Shown here: positions 48,446-57,430 of the stretch, in pieces
How the letters are laid out: the number at the start of each line of letters is the position of its first letter
Numbering within the stretch: the stretch's first letter is position 1
DNA from: Acidobacteriota bacterium
Lineage (GTDB): Bacteria > Acidobacteriota > Thermoanaerobaculia > Multivoradales > J023
Reading direction: 5' to 3'
Assembly (NCBI GenBank): GCA_029263315.1
Contig: JAJCXR010000066.1
Coordinates: 1-64,000, forward strand
DNA length: 64,000 nt
Made by a program: the position numbers and the translations under genes
The notes under the pieces: generated by a model
Databases searched by the model: none
The model's input: only the letters and a program-made list of their open reading frames with translations
Told to the model about the DNA's origin: nothing

Positions 48446-49496
48446 CGGCTTCCTGCCGGCTTCCCAGGGGCGATCAGGCCGCAAGACGGCTCGCCGCAAG
48501 AGGTGGGATCGCAGCATCGTCAAGCGGGTCACCGTCGTGGGTTTGCTGGTGTTCCTCGGGCTGACGGTGTGGTGTGGTTGGTGGAGCAGGCCGACGGACT
48601 GGCTCCAGGCCAGTGGTTGGCAGCACTTGCCGCGGGATTACTGGCCGGCGAATGGTATGGAGCTGGAGGGTGAGAGCGGCTCCGCAGCACCCCTGTGGAC
48701 GGCGGCTTCCGGTGAGGTACCGCCGCCGCGGGTGCGCTGGTTGGGGCATGCGGGTTTTGTCATCGAGTGGCAGGGATATCGCATCCTGTTGGACCCCAAC
48801 GTCAGCGCTTGGTGCATGGTTTCACGGCGTCGGCAGGAGCCCCCGAGAGATATCGAGTCCCTGGGGCCCATCGACGCGGTGTTGATCAGCCATGCCCATT
48901 TCGACCATCTCGATCTACCCACCTTGGCCCGCCTGCGCCGGGTGGCGGCGGTGTTGCTTCCCCGCGGCAGCGAAGACTACCTCGAGGCGGCGTCCTGGCG
49001 AGACAAGGCGATACCGATGCTGGCGGGTGACCGCTGGTCGCCGGTTGCAGGCGCCGGATTGGAGATCATCGCCGCGCAGGCTCAGCACAACGGCAATCGT
49101 TGGCACCCCTTCAACAGCCATCACCGGGCCTTGAGCTACATCATTCGTTGGCGGGGAGAGGCCATCTATTTTGCTGGCGATAGTGGCCTGGGCGATCATT
49201 TCGCGGCCATTGGGCGAGCTTTCAAGCCGCGGGTCGCCATCTTGCCCATCGGTGCCTATGCACCCCGCTTTCCCCTCGCCCGCTACCATTTGAGCCCGGA
49301 GGAGGCCGTCGAAGCTGCGGTATTGCTGGGGGCGGAGACCATCGTACCGGCCCATTTCGGCACCTTCACCTTGTCGTTGGACCGGCCATCCTCCGCCTTG
49401 CCCCGCTTCGCCGCCGAGGCCCGGCGGCGTGGCGTCCGTTGGTGGCTAGCTCCCCTGTGGCAGGCACCCCTGTGGCAGGCTGGAGGAGACGTCTGA
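48435..49496 (+). CDS. MBL-fold hydrolase, NAPE-PLD/UlaG-like, membrane anchored
   Basis: A 353-residue protein. The ATG at 48435 overlaps the previous stop by 11 nt. A basic N-terminus and one helix (about 31-50, VTVVGLLVFLGLTVWCGWW) anchor it. Metal ligands are in ISHAHFDHLD, FAGDSG and PAHFGTF. WLGHAGFVIEWQGYRILLDPNVS, AQHNGNRWHPFN and LPIGAYAPR are typical of N-acylphosphatidylethanolamine phospholipase D-like enzymes, so a phospholipid is a plausible substrate. It could remodel lipids around the respiratory complex or exporter. The C-terminus has a small APLWQAPLWQA repeat, and its stop overlaps the MMPL gene (TGATG). Confidence 0.85.
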   Translation: MSFSGFLPASQGRSGRKTARRKRWDRSIVKRVTVVGLLVFLGLTVWCGWWSRPTDWLQASGWQHLPRDYWPANGMELEGESGSAAPLWTAASGEVPPPRVRWLGHAGFVIEWQGYRILLDPNVSAWCMVSRRRQEPPRDIESLGPIDAVLISHAHFDHLDLPTLARLRRVAAVLLPRGSEDYLEAASWRDKAIPMLAGDRWSPVAGAGLEIIAAQAQHNGNRWHPFNSHHRALSYIIRWRGEAIYFAGDSGLGDHFAAIGRAFKPRVAILPIGAYAPRFPLARYHLSPEEAVEAAVLLGAETIVPAHFGTFTLSLDRPSSALPRFAAEARRRGVRWWLAPLWQAPLWQAGGDV

Positions 49497-51619
49497 TGGG
49501 CGGTCGTTGGCTCGCCCGGCTGACCCGTGCCGCGGTGTCCCGACCGTGGACGGTGTGGCTCAGCGCTCTGGGGCTGGCCGTCCTTTCGATGGCCTGGGCG
49601 GTATCCCACCTCGATCTCAAGACCTCGAATCTCGATCTGATCGATCCCGATCTGCCGGAGGTGGCCCGTTTCGAGGATTTCGCCGCGTCCTTCGGCACAC
49701 CGAATGTCATGGTGGTGGTCCTCGAAGGTGGCACGGTGGAGAATTCGCGTCGGGCGGTGGCCCGCCTGGCCCCTCGCCTACGCCATCTGCCGGGAGTCCG
49801 CAGCGTCGTCGATCGCCTGCCGCAGCCGTCACCGGCAATTTCCCGATTTGCCCCTTCGACGGATGTATACCTCACCTCCGAGGACGGGAGGCTGTTCTTT
49901 CTCTTTGTGCAGCCGGCGGACGCCCGTTCCAGGGCTTCGACCCTCGAGCCCTTCGTATTGGCGGTACGACGGTGCCTCGACACAGCGGCATTGGAGGATC
50001 TCGGTATCGTGGCGGGATTGACCGGCCTGCCGCAATACGCTTTGGAAGATCGTCAGACCATCGAGGAGGATATCGGTCGTCTCTCCGGCCTCGCCTTCGG
50101 TCTCATTCTGGGGGTCTTCCTAGTCGCCTTCGGGTCCCTACGCCGTCCTTTGATGGCCATGTTGACCTTGTTGGTCACCTTGGCTCTGCTCAGTGGTCTG
50201 ATCGCCATCTACCCCGGCCACCTGACCCTGCTCTCCGCTTTCTTCGCTTCTATCCTGTTCGGCCTCGGGGTCGATTACGGTATCCACCTGTTGATCAGGG
50301 CCGAGGAGCTGATGACCGAAGGTCTAAGGGTCCGCAAAGAAATAAGTTCCCAGCATCGAGGGGACGAGGTGGTGCAATCGCCCCCGAATGCGGGAGCTAT
50401 TTTGGCGCGGACCCTAGGGGAAGGGGAAGCCCTGTGCCTCGCCGTCGAGGAGCTTGGCTCGAGTCTGTTGACCAGTGCCTTGACCACGGCGTCGGTGCTC
50501 TTGGCCATGGTCTGGAGCGGTTTCTTGGGGTTCGCCGAGCTCGGGATCATCGCCGCTGTCGGCATCCTGGGCTCCTTGCTGGCCATGGTGACCCTGTTGC
50601 CAGCCGGCCTGGTGCTTTGGTCTCGCTGGCGGCCGTCACCGCGGATCGAGGTGAAAGCCGGCCGTTGGCGCCCGCGGCCACCGCCGGCGATCGTTTCTTG
50701 GATCTTCCTTGCGGCAGCGGTGGGATTGGCGGTCTTGCCTTCGCCGCCCTTCAATGGGGATTACCTGGATCTACAACCCAAGGCATCGGAAGCCGTACGC
50801 TTAGAGAGATTGATGGTACAGCGCTCGAGCTGGTCGCCCCAATTCGCCGTCTTCCTGGTGCAGTCTGCCAAGCAGGCGGATCGTTTGGCGGCGCGGTTGG
50901 CAGCGGAGGATTCGGTGGGCAAAGTGCGCTCGGCCGGGGAGATCCTGCGGCTCTTGCCTTGGCTCGAAGGGGAAGCGGCGGAGCAACTGCGGGCCTCCTT
51001 CGTGGACGCCGATGGCCGTTTAGCGGTCTACGCCTACCCCAAAAACGACATCTGGGCGGCCGACAGCGGTGAGCTTTTTGTCCGCCGCATGCAGGCCCTG
51101 GATCCCGAGGTCACCGGCATGCCGTTTCTCGGCCGATGGATGATGCAACGCTCGCAGCGCGCTTTGCGCATCGCCGCTTTTTCCGGACTCCTGCTGCTCG
51201 GGTTCTGGGTGTGGCTGGACTTCCGTCACTGGCGGTGGGCGCTACTGGCCATGCTGCCCGCTCTGCTCACCTTGGCGGGGCTCGGCGCCCTATTGGACCT
51301 CTTTGGCCTGGCCTTCAATCCCCTCAATGTCATGGCCTTGCCTCTGGTGTTGGGGATCGCCGTCGACGACGGCGTCCACATGGTGCATCGGTTCTTGGCC
51401 GAAGACGGCAACCTGGACCGCACCTTGGCGGGCACGGGGCGCAGCATCTCGCTCACCAGCCTCACCACCTTGGCTGCCTTCACCAGCCTGGGTCTGGCGG
51501 CGCACCGCGGTTTGGCGTCGTTCGCCATCACCCTGAGCTTGGGGGTGGCGTTGGCCTGGCTGCTTTCCCTGTCGGTCTTGCCCGCTCTGCTCAGAAGGTC
51601 CACGTCAGGCCGAAGCTAG
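49496..51619 (+). CDS. MMPL/RND-superfamily exporter (lipid or hopanoid transporter-like)
   Basis: A 707-residue inner-membrane protein. ATG 49496 overlaps the previous stop (TGATG). It has two repeats, each one helix, a periplasmic domain and five helices. Key motifs are FGLGVDYGIHLLIR in the first half and GIAVDDGVHMVHRFL in the second, holding the proton-path Asp residues. This is the layout of HpnN/MMPL lipid exporters. Residues 277-307 or so (VRKEISSQHRGDEVVQSPPNAGAI region) are encoded by an inserted palindromic element in a cytoplasmic loop, without breaking the frame. It ends 29 nt inside the convergent TonB receptor gene. Likely cargo: a lipid made or modified by the operon. Confidence 0.9.
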   Translation: MGGRWLARLTRAAVSRPWTVWLSALGLAVLSMAWAVSHLDLKTSNLDLIDPDLPEVARFEDFAASFGTPNVMVVVLEGGTVENSRRAVARLAPRLRHLPGVRSVVDRLPQPSPAISRFAPSTDVYLTSEDGRLFFLFVQPADARSRASTLEPFVLAVRRCLDTAALEDLGIVAGLTGLPQYALEDRQTIEEDIGRLSGLAFGLILGVFLVAFGSLRRPLMAMLTLLVTLALLSGLIAIYPGHLTLLSAFFASILFGLGVDYGIHLLIRAEELMTEGLRVRKEISSQHRGDEVVQSPPNAGAILARTLGEGEALCLAVEELGSSLLTSALTTASVLLAMVWSGFLGFAELGIIAAVGILGSLLAMVTLLPAGLVLWSRWRPSPRIEVKAGRWRPRPPPAIVSWIFLAAAVGLAVLPSPPFNGDYLDLQPKASEAVRLERLMVQRSSWSPQFAVFLVQSAKQADRLAARLAAEDSVGKVRSAGEILRLLPWLEGEAAEQLRASFVDADGRLAVYAYPKNDIWAADSGELFVRRMQALDPEVTGMPFLGRWMMQRSQRALRIAAFSGLLLLGFWVWLDFRHWRWALLAMLPALLTLAGLGALLDLFGLAFNPLNVMALPLVLGIAVDDGVHMVHRFLAEDGNLDRTLAGTGRSISLTSLTTLAAFTSLGLAAHRGLASFAITLSLGVALAWLLSLSVLPALLRRSTSGRS
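50324..50417. repeat. Short copy of the REP/MITE-like element, inserted in frame in the MMPL gene
   Basis: Terminal inverted repeats CTAAGGGTCCGC (50324-50335) and GCGGACCCTAG (50407-50417) continue inward as AAGAAATAAGTTCC against GGAGCTATTTTGG. The same sequence without the central 70 nt is at 1-156. Length of the changed stretch leaves the reading frame open, though read in a different frame from the copy at the window start. Confidence 0.88.
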
Positions 51620-54233
51620 GCAGGCGGCGTCCCCATGAATTGGCCTTCTGCTCGACCTCCGGGCCGTTGACTCCCTCTTCGATGTCGACGGTGAAACCTC
51701 TCACATTGGTGGTATTGGTGACATTTTGCACATCGAAATAGAAAGCGAGCTCTCCCCGTTTGAGGAGCCAACGACGCTGTAGGCGGATATCGAGCCGCTG
51801 GTAGTCGGGCAAGCGCTCGCCGTAGATCGGGCCCAACACCGGACGTGGGGCCGAGTCACCGTCGCTGGCGGCGACGTTTTGAACCTCGATGGCGGTGGTG
51901 GGCCAACCGCTGTGGTAGCGCCAGGCCGCCTGGACCGACCATTGCCAAGGGGCCTGCCATGAAACATCGAGGCCGACGGCGTGCGGCTGATCGTAGGGAC
52001 GGGGCACTTCGCGATCCTCGATCTGGTCGGTGCTGCGGGCGTAGGTGTAAGTGACGAAGCCGTCCAGCTTGGCGCTCAGGGGGCCGCCGAGAAAAAGCTC
52101 GAGACCGCGGGAGCGGCTGCTGTCGGCGTCGATACGAATGCGATCCGCCTCGATCTCGGGGACGATGCTGATGGGCTCGAAGAGGTTCTCGAAGCGCCGG
52201 CGGGGATTGTCGATTCGGCGGTCGTAGACCTCCAAACGCAGGGTGACAGGTTTGCTGGTACCCACCTCGCCAAAGACCCGTTCATAACCCAGAATACGAT
52301 GTTGCGAGCGCTCGGCCCGGCTGAACTGGCTTTCGCCGTCCTGCACTTCGAGCTCGTACACCCGCTGGCTTTGGTTGTATTGGCCCCAAGCGCCCCGCAG
52401 CAGCGACCGGGACGACAGGGCGTAGGTGAAATGAAATCTCGGGCTCAGGTGATGGTCGTCGGTAATGCTGTTCTCGTCGAAGCGTAGGCCCACTTCGAGG
52501 GAGGCCCGTGACCCCATCTCCAGCCGGTCCGACGCGTAGAGGTTGAAGTGCTGTCCGTTGAAGTCGCGGTCGAAGCGGGTGACGCTCAGGCGGGGTAACT
52601 GCCGGATGAAGGCCAGGCTGTCATCGAGGCTGCGGCGGTTGGTGTAGTCGTAGTCCACCGACAAGTCGCGGGCTTCGAGCCCCCATTCCAGGAAATGGCG
52701 GCCCCGGCGCCAGTCGGCTTCGTGGGACAGGTTGAGGCTGTCCAGTCGGCGCAGATCCGCCAAGTCGAAACCGGTCTCTGAATCAGCGGTTAAACCGCGG
52801 CGGTCACGGCTGATGCGACTGGCCGCCAGCTGGGTTCGCAGGAACAGGGAATCGCCGAGGATCACGGAGTGGGCGCCCCAACCGTAGATATTTCTGTACT
52901 CGGTGCGGAAGGTTTCCTCGATCTCGTCTTCGGTTTCGCTGAAGTCGAGGCGATTGAAGGTGGCTAAGAGATGGAAGCGCCAGTGGCTCCGGGGGTTGGG
53001 CTGCAGGTCGAGCTTGCCGAAGGCGTCGCCGAAGCGGGGGTTCTCCGCCTCACCGACCAGGCGCAAGGGCAATTCAAAGGACCCGCCCCGCAAGGACGCC
53101 ACGTAGGCCAAGCGTCCGCTGTCCGACATGCCCGACTGGCCGGAGCGCAGCTGATAAACGGAGAGGCCGAGGTGGCTCGAACGGCGCCAACTGGGCTCGA
53201 GGGTGGTGATGTCGAGGACACCGCCCATGCGATCGCCATATTCCACCGGAAAACCGCCGGTCAAAAGGTCGACCCGCTGCACCGTTTCGGCGGCAAAGAC
53301 GCTGAAAGCATTGCCAAAATCGGGCAAGTGATAGGCCTCGAAGATCTCCAGACCATCCAGGTTCACCATCACTTCATCGGTCCGGCCACCGCGCACATTG
53401 AGCTGGGCCGACAGATCATTGCCGGCGGTGCCGGGCAAGTGGATGAGGCCGCGCAGGGCTTGATCGCCGAAATGGGGCAGCCCCTGCAACTCGTCTTGTA
53501 CCAGGGTCAAGGACGAGAGACCGTCGCCCAGGAGACCTGGGGGCTCGGTGGTGACCTCGATTTCGCCCACCGAGATGGGGATCTCTCGCAGGTCGATATC
53601 GAGCCGCAGGTGCTGCCCGGCGGTCAAGGTCAGTCGGTGTTGCCGCGGCACAAAGCCGTCGAGGGAGATCGACAGCTCATAGCTGCCCGGCTGGAGATCG
53701 TCCCAAGTGAAGGAGCCGTCCTGCCGGCTTACAATGTGGCCTTCCTGGCCCGAAAGCTCGAGGCGGACACCCGCCAGCCCACGATCGTCGTCCTGGCGAT
53801 GCAACCGTCCGGACAAGGTGGCGGGCTGGGTCGGCGTCTTGACCACCAACCAACGTCCGCTTGGGGTGCGTTTGGCAGTCAAGCCGTGGGGTGCCAGCAA
53901 TTCCATCAAGACGGCTTGCAAGCCGTGGCTTCCTGGTTGTTGCCGGACCCGCAGCCGCGAAGGCACCAGTTGATCGGTGAAAATCACTGGCAAGCCGCGT
54001 TCCGTCAGCAAACGCAGGGCGTCCTCCAGGGGTTGTCCCACCAGATTGGGTAGGGGTTCCGAGGTGGTGAGGTCTGGCGCCTCGGGACCGCCGCTTGCCT
54101 GCGCCGTTTGCGGCACGGCGAGACAGGCGCACAGCATCCCCAGGCAAAAGAGTAGGCGTCTCGTCCAGGGGTGGCGTAGGATCCTCCTAGGCCTTGAGCT
54201 GGACGGGGTATGGGTGAGTGCAACGACGGTCAT
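51591..54233 (-). CDS. TonB-dependent outer-membrane receptor with STN-like and carboxypeptidase-regulatory domains
   Basis: An 880-residue outer-membrane receptor. I start at the ATG before TVVALTHTP; the frame runs 49 codons further but into the opposite DUF433 gene. A signal peptide ends at QTAQASG. An STN-like part (PLEDALRLLTERGLPVIFTDQL...LVVK, about 60-130) precedes a carboxypeptidase-regulatory beta domain (GRLHRQDDDRGLAGVRLELSG) and the plug (QALRGLIHLPGTAGNDLSAQLNVRGGRTDEVMVNLDG). A beta barrel ends in Phe (SFGLTWTF), as outer-membrane proteins do. The STN part could signal to the FecR/ECF pair at 39.5-41.2 kb, which has its own STN-like domain, but no direct link is shown. It may be the sole TonB receptor in the window. 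Confidence 0.93.
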   Translation of the reverse strand: MTVVALTHTPSSSRPRRILRHPWTRRLLFCLGMLCACLAVPQTAQASGGPEAPDLTTSEPLPNLVGQPLEDALRLLTERGLPVIFTDQLVPSRLRVRQQPGSHGLQAVLMELLAPHGLTAKRTPSGRWLVVKTPTQPATLSGRLHRQDDDRGLAGVRLELSGQEGHIVSRQDGSFTWDDLQPGSYELSISLDGFVPRQHRLTLTAGQHLRLDIDLREIPISVGEIEVTTEPPGLLGDGLSSLTLVQDELQGLPHFGDQALRGLIHLPGTAGNDLSAQLNVRGGRTDEVMVNLDGLEIFEAYHLPDFGNAFSVFAAETVQRVDLLTGGFPVEYGDRMGGVLDITTLEPSWRRSSHLGLSVYQLRSGQSGMSDSGRLAYVASLRGGSFELPLRLVGEAENPRFGDAFGKLDLQPNPRSHWRFHLLATFNRLDFSETEDEIEETFRTEYRNIYGWGAHSVILGDSLFLRTQLAASRISRDRRGLTADSETGFDLADLRRLDSLNLSHEADWRRGRHFLEWGLEARDLSVDYDYTNRRSLDDSLAFIRQLPRLSVTRFDRDFNGQHFNLYASDRLEMGSRASLEVGLRFDENSITDDHHLSPRFHFTYALSSRSLLRGAWGQYNQSQRVYELEVQDGESQFSRAERSQHRILGYERVFGEVGTSKPVTLRLEVYDRRIDNPRRRFENLFEPISIVPEIEADRIRIDADSSRSRGLELFLGGPLSAKLDGFVTYTYARSTDQIEDREVPRPYDQPHAVGLDVSWQAPWQWSVQAAWRYHSGWPTTAIEVQNVAASDGDSAPRPVLGPIYGERLPDYQRLDIRLQRRWLLKRGELAFYFDVQNVTNTTNVRGFTVDIEEGVNGPEVEQKANSWGRRLPSFGLTWTF

Positions 54234-54348
54234 TGGGCAGTATCCGCGACGGCTTGCATCATAGCCCATGGGATGGCTTGTGACAGAGTGACAGGTAGAA
54301 GTTGAGGGCCCAGCCCCCTGGGCCATTTCTGCAATCGGAAAGGACACC

Positions 54349-54579
54349 GTGGCGCAATCGATCATCAAGAGGGCCGGCATCTTCGGGGGGCGACCCTACG
54401 TGCAAGGAACCCGCCTGACCGTCGAGGCCATCCAGGAGCAGTTGGCTTCCGGTAGCACCGGCGATCAACTACTGGTCATCCATCCGGATCTCACCCGGGA
54501 AGGTCTAGAGGCGGCCCGGCGCTATGTCGTCAGGGTGGTCAACAAGGGTGTCCTGCGGCCGACGAATTATGGCCGTTAG
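54349..54579 (+). CDS. DUF433 small protein (orphan antitoxin-like)
   Basis: A 76-residue protein starting at GTG, 5 nt after AAGGA. It matches the DUF433 pattern: GRPYVQGTRLTVEAI, then an ASGSTGDQLLVIHPDLTREGLEAARRYV helix set. The family often pairs with a PIN-domain toxin, but none follows here, so it may be a lone regulator or a remnant of a toxin-antitoxin pair. It is read divergently from the TonB receptor, whose promoter it must share. Confidence 0.85.
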   Translation: MAQSIIKRAGIFGGRPYVQGTRLTVEAIQEQLASGSTGDQLLVIHPDLTREGLEAARRYVVRVVNKGVLRPTNYGR

Positions 54580-54658
54580 GGGGTAGCACTCGGGCCATTC
54601 GAGTTGTGGATTCGATTGCCAGGGAATTCTGTGATCGACGAATTGTGGTTATCAAAAT

Positions 54659-54688
54659 TTGACAGGGTTTTGTTGCGTCCAATAGGAT
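54659..54688 (+). promoter_or_regulatory. Sigma-70-like promoter for the secreted-protein pair
   Basis: TTGACA (54659-54664), an 18-nt spacer and TAGGAT (54683-54688): a perfect -35 and four of six at -10. It lies in a comparatively AT-rich gap and would give a leader of about 120 nt. Confidence 0.55.
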
Positions 54689-54815
54689 CGGTGTGTATTC
54701 GGGCGGTAGTATATTCGGACCTATTAGGACAGTAGCTCGATGGGTAATGCTCCTCAGGTGAATTTATCGTCGCCGGGGACTGCGTCAGACTACGAGAAAT
54801 ACATTTGGAGGTTTT

Positions 54816-55649
54816 GTGGTGAGAGCTGCATATGACGGTAGAAGTGTATTGCTACTAATCTTTCTGGCCCTTGTGAGCTTCTCAGCCCGAGCTCAAGAAT
54901 CGAGCCAGACAACTCGGGATCTCCTGGATAAAAACGGTGCGCCTGCGCTCCAAATCACGGAGAAGGTCTTCGACGAAGAGACAGGTCTGCTAACAGTCGT
55001 CTTGACCAACCGCAGCAATCTGAACGTCACCGCTTTTGCGGTCTCGCTGGTGGCGGCGGATTCAACGGGCAATGGCACCATGGGCATTCAGGAAGAAGAG
55101 AGATTTCCCGGGGACGGAATCGCCCCCGGAGCTACGTTCGTGATGAAGATGGCTCTCGGGATCCCTGATCCGACCCAGAGGAGGTTTTTGGCCCAGGCGG
55201 TGAATCTGGAGTACGAGATCCGATCCGACAACACCATCTACGGCGACACGGCTCTATCCGACAGGATCTTCGAGCAGCGAGCTGCATACCTTGTCGAGCT
55301 CGAGCGGGCCTCGCAGCGCCTTCAATCTGCTCATGGAGATTCGGCTGGCCAGAGATCTGTGTTGCCTCTGCTCCAGGAGGCAACAAAAGAAGGTAAGGCG
55401 GCTCACCGTACTCTCTTGGATGGTCGAAGCTTGAGTGAGCTTCCCGCTGGCGAAGAGCAACATGAACGGGCTCGTTTGGCCGCCGTTCTCAGGGTCGGCA
55501 ACATGATGGATCAGTACTTGCAGCTGATCGAAACCGGCCAGCAGTCTACGGAGGTAGCGATCACGTATTTAGAGCAGTTCCTGGAAAGCGAGCTAGCGAA
55601 CACTGCTCGGAACATCAGGCCAGAAGATCTACAGGGAGGTGAGCAATGA
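54816..55649 (+). CDS. Secreted protein of unknown function
   Basis: A 277-residue protein with a signal peptide (residues 8-26, SVLLLIFLALVSFSARAQ). GGAGG at 54807-54811 suits either GTG 54816 or, with better spacing, GTG 54819. The mature part starts with a short beta-rich domain (LTVVLTNRSNLNVTAFAVSLVAAD), then a helical C-terminal half (IFEQRAAYLVELERASQRLQ, ATKEGKAAHRTLLDG). I do not recognise a family. The stop overlaps the next gene (ATGA), so the two probably work together outside the cytoplasm. Confidence 0.7.
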   Translation: MVRAAYDGRSVLLLIFLALVSFSARAQESSQTTRDLLDKNGAPALQITEKVFDEETGLLTVVLTNRSNLNVTAFAVSLVAADSTGNGTMGIQEEERFPGDGIAPGATFVMKMALGIPDPTQRRFLAQAVNLEYEIRSDNTIYGDTALSDRIFEQRAAYLVELERASQRLQSAHGDSAGQRSVLPLLQEATKEGKAAHRTLLDGRSLSELPAGEEQHERARLAAVLRVGNMMDQYLQLIETGQQSTEVAITYLEQFLESELANTARNIRPEDLQGGEQ

Positions 55650-56614
55650 GCTTGGTAACACTCCCGAGGTATCGAATGGCAATGATGCAAGGAGGGGTCA
55701 TCTGTATCTGTGCCGCGATGCTGCTATCCAGCACTGGACTGGAGGCCATTGAGTTGGACGAAGACTGTCTCTTGCACCCATGGGGAACGGTCAGCATCAC
55801 GGAAGTTTCTCACTGTCTTGATATTCCTCCCACTCTCACTGTGTCGGCGGAGCTCAGGTGCGAAGAGTGTGGCGTACTCAGGCCTGTAAAATCGATGACT
55901 GCTACTGGCTATGGCGAATGTCGAGGGTCGGGCACCTGTGCTCCCTTCCTCATCGCGATCAATTATCAGGCAGTGTGGATGTCGATCAACATCCAAAACA
56001 GGCGCTCAGCGTTTTTTACCTGCCAAGATGCTGGGACTTCCAACAGCATGGAACTTTGCACTTGTCCGAGTTGCAACCCCAGTCCGATTCTCATCAGTCT
56101 CGGCAACAATGCATTGCAGCTCACGGGGCCGGAGGATGGAGTGCTGTTCGATCTCACGGCAGATGGTATGCCAGAAAAAACTGCCTGGACAGCCGCCGGT
56201 AGCGACGATGCCTTCTTGGTCCTTGATCGTAACGAGAATGGCATCATCGACGACGGTGGCGAGCTCTTCGGGGACGCTACACCTCAGCTGGTTGTCGACC
56301 CTGACAAACGCAACGGGTTTGAAGCTCTGGCGGTGTTTGATGACATTCTCAGTGGAGGAAACGAGGATGGTTTCATCAATGTGGACGACCGCATCTTCTC
56401 TAGCCTTCGGCTCTGGGTCGACACAAACCACAATGGGTTCTCGGAGGCTGATGAGGTTGTGTCTTTACCGGAAGCGAATATTCTGGCTATCGAGCTCGCC
56501 TATCGAGCCAGCTCGCGAATCGATGGCCATGGCAATGAGTTTCGCTACTATTCCAGGGTCGAGTTGGTCCAGGGTACGAGAACCGCCTGGGATGTCTTTT
56601 TCGAACAGGATTGA
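55646..56614 (+). CDS. Secreted EF-hand-like calcium-binding protein
   Basis: A 322-residue protein. The ATG overlaps the previous stop. An N-terminal hydrophobic helix (about 15-32) is followed by a Cys-rich stretch of ten or so Cys (LRCEECG, CRGSGTCAPF, FTCQDAG, LCTCPSCNPS). The C-terminal half has Ca-binding Asp/Asn loops: DRNENGIIDDGGELFGD, GNEDGFINVDDRIF and DTNHNGFSEADEV, of the kind seen in repeat-toxin and adhesin-type proteins (EF-hand-like). Likely an extracellular calcium-stabilised partner of the upstream protein. Confidence 0.75.
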   Translation: MSLVTLPRYRMAMMQGGVICICAAMLLSSTGLEAIELDEDCLLHPWGTVSITEVSHCLDIPPTLTVSAELRCEECGVLRPVKSMTATGYGECRGSGTCAPFLIAINYQAVWMSINIQNRRSAFFTCQDAGTSNSMELCTCPSCNPSPILISLGNNALQLTGPEDGVLFDLTADGMPEKTAWTAAGSDDAFLVLDRNENGIIDDGGELFGDATPQLVVDPDKRNGFEALAVFDDILSGGNEDGFINVDDRIFSSLRLWVDTNHNGFSEADEVVSLPEANILAIELAYRASSRIDGHGNEFRYYSRVELVQGTRTAWDVFFEQD

Positions 56615-56629
56615 GGCGCCAGCCGCCAG

Positions 56630-57430
56630 TCAGGTTTCATCCCGAATGCGCCGCACCATCATCGCTTCGTAGAACCTGGGAGCTAGACGGCTGGCCCAAT
56701 GGGACAGGTGCCCCAGGGTGCCGGTGGTGATTTGCCGCTTGCGCCGGCGGGCCGCATGAAAGATGAGATCGGCGACGGACTCCGGGCTGGCTCCGCGTCC
56801 CAAGGACTGCTGTCGTCCGTCGACGGAGCGTTGATCTTCGAAGCTCCGACGAATGCTGGTTTGAATGAAGGACGGGCAGACCAGCAAGATGTCGACTCCT
56901 TCGTGCCGCAATTCCAGACGCAGGGTATTGAAGAAGCCGTGCAGGGCGTGTTTGCTGGCGCAGTAGCCGCTGCGGGCGAGGAGGGGGGCGAATCCGGCGA
57001 TGCTGGACAGGGTGATGATCATTCCCCGCTGCCGGATCAGATCGTCGAAACCGGCCGAGGTGCAGTGCACGCTACCCATGAAATTGACCTCCATGACCCG
57101 CCGGATGGCCGCCGCATCGCCCTGCCGGAAGTTCCGTAGATGGGTGATGCCGGCGTTATTGATCAACACATCGACGGGTCCCAGGGCTTGCCGTAGCGCT
57201 TCGATGGCGGTTCGGCAGCTTGTTTCGTCGGCGATATCGGCGGTTGCCGTGGCCACCCGTTTGCCGTCGTTGGTCAGCTTGCTCGCCAAGGCTTCTAAAG
57301 GCTCGGCTTGTAGATCGAGGGCGCCGATGTGGGCCCCGGCGGCGGCGAAGCGATGGCATAGGGCTTTGCCCAAGCCACCGGCGGCGCCGCTGATCAGCAC
57401 ATGTCGACCGTCGAATCGGCGCTCTCTCAT
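56630..57430 (-). CDS. Short-chain dehydrogenase/reductase
   Basis: A 266-residue SDR of the classical type. Cofactor motif SGAAGGLGKA (15-24), NNAG (90-93), catalytic Ser and Tyr-x-x-x-Lys in LSSIAG and YCASK. The last 60 residues contain RRRKRQITTGTLGHLSHWASRLAPRFYEAMM, typical of membrane-associated fatty-alcohol or steroid-type SDRs. It overlaps the NAD-epimerase gene by 4 nt (ATGA), so the two are likely sequential enzymes. The substrate is probably a lipid or steroid-like ketone, by inference from the BASS transporter nearby. Confidence 0.9.
   Translation of the reverse strand: MRERRFDGRHVLISGAAGGLGKALCHRFAAAGAHIGALDLQAEPLEALASKLTNDGKRVATATADIADETSCRTAIEALRQALGPVDVLINNAGITHLRNFRQGDAAAIRRVMEVNFMGSVHCTSAGFDDLIRQRGMIITLSSIAGFAPLLARSGYCASKHALHGFFNTLRLELRHEGVDILLVCPSFIQTSIRRSFEDQRSVDGRQQSLGRGASPESVADLIFHAARRRKRQITTGTLGHLSHWASRLAPRFYEAMMVRRIRDET

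Noticed and set aside
54349..54579. A toxin partner for the DUF433 protein
   Set aside because: No PIN-like frame of suitable length follows within 300 bp on either strand.
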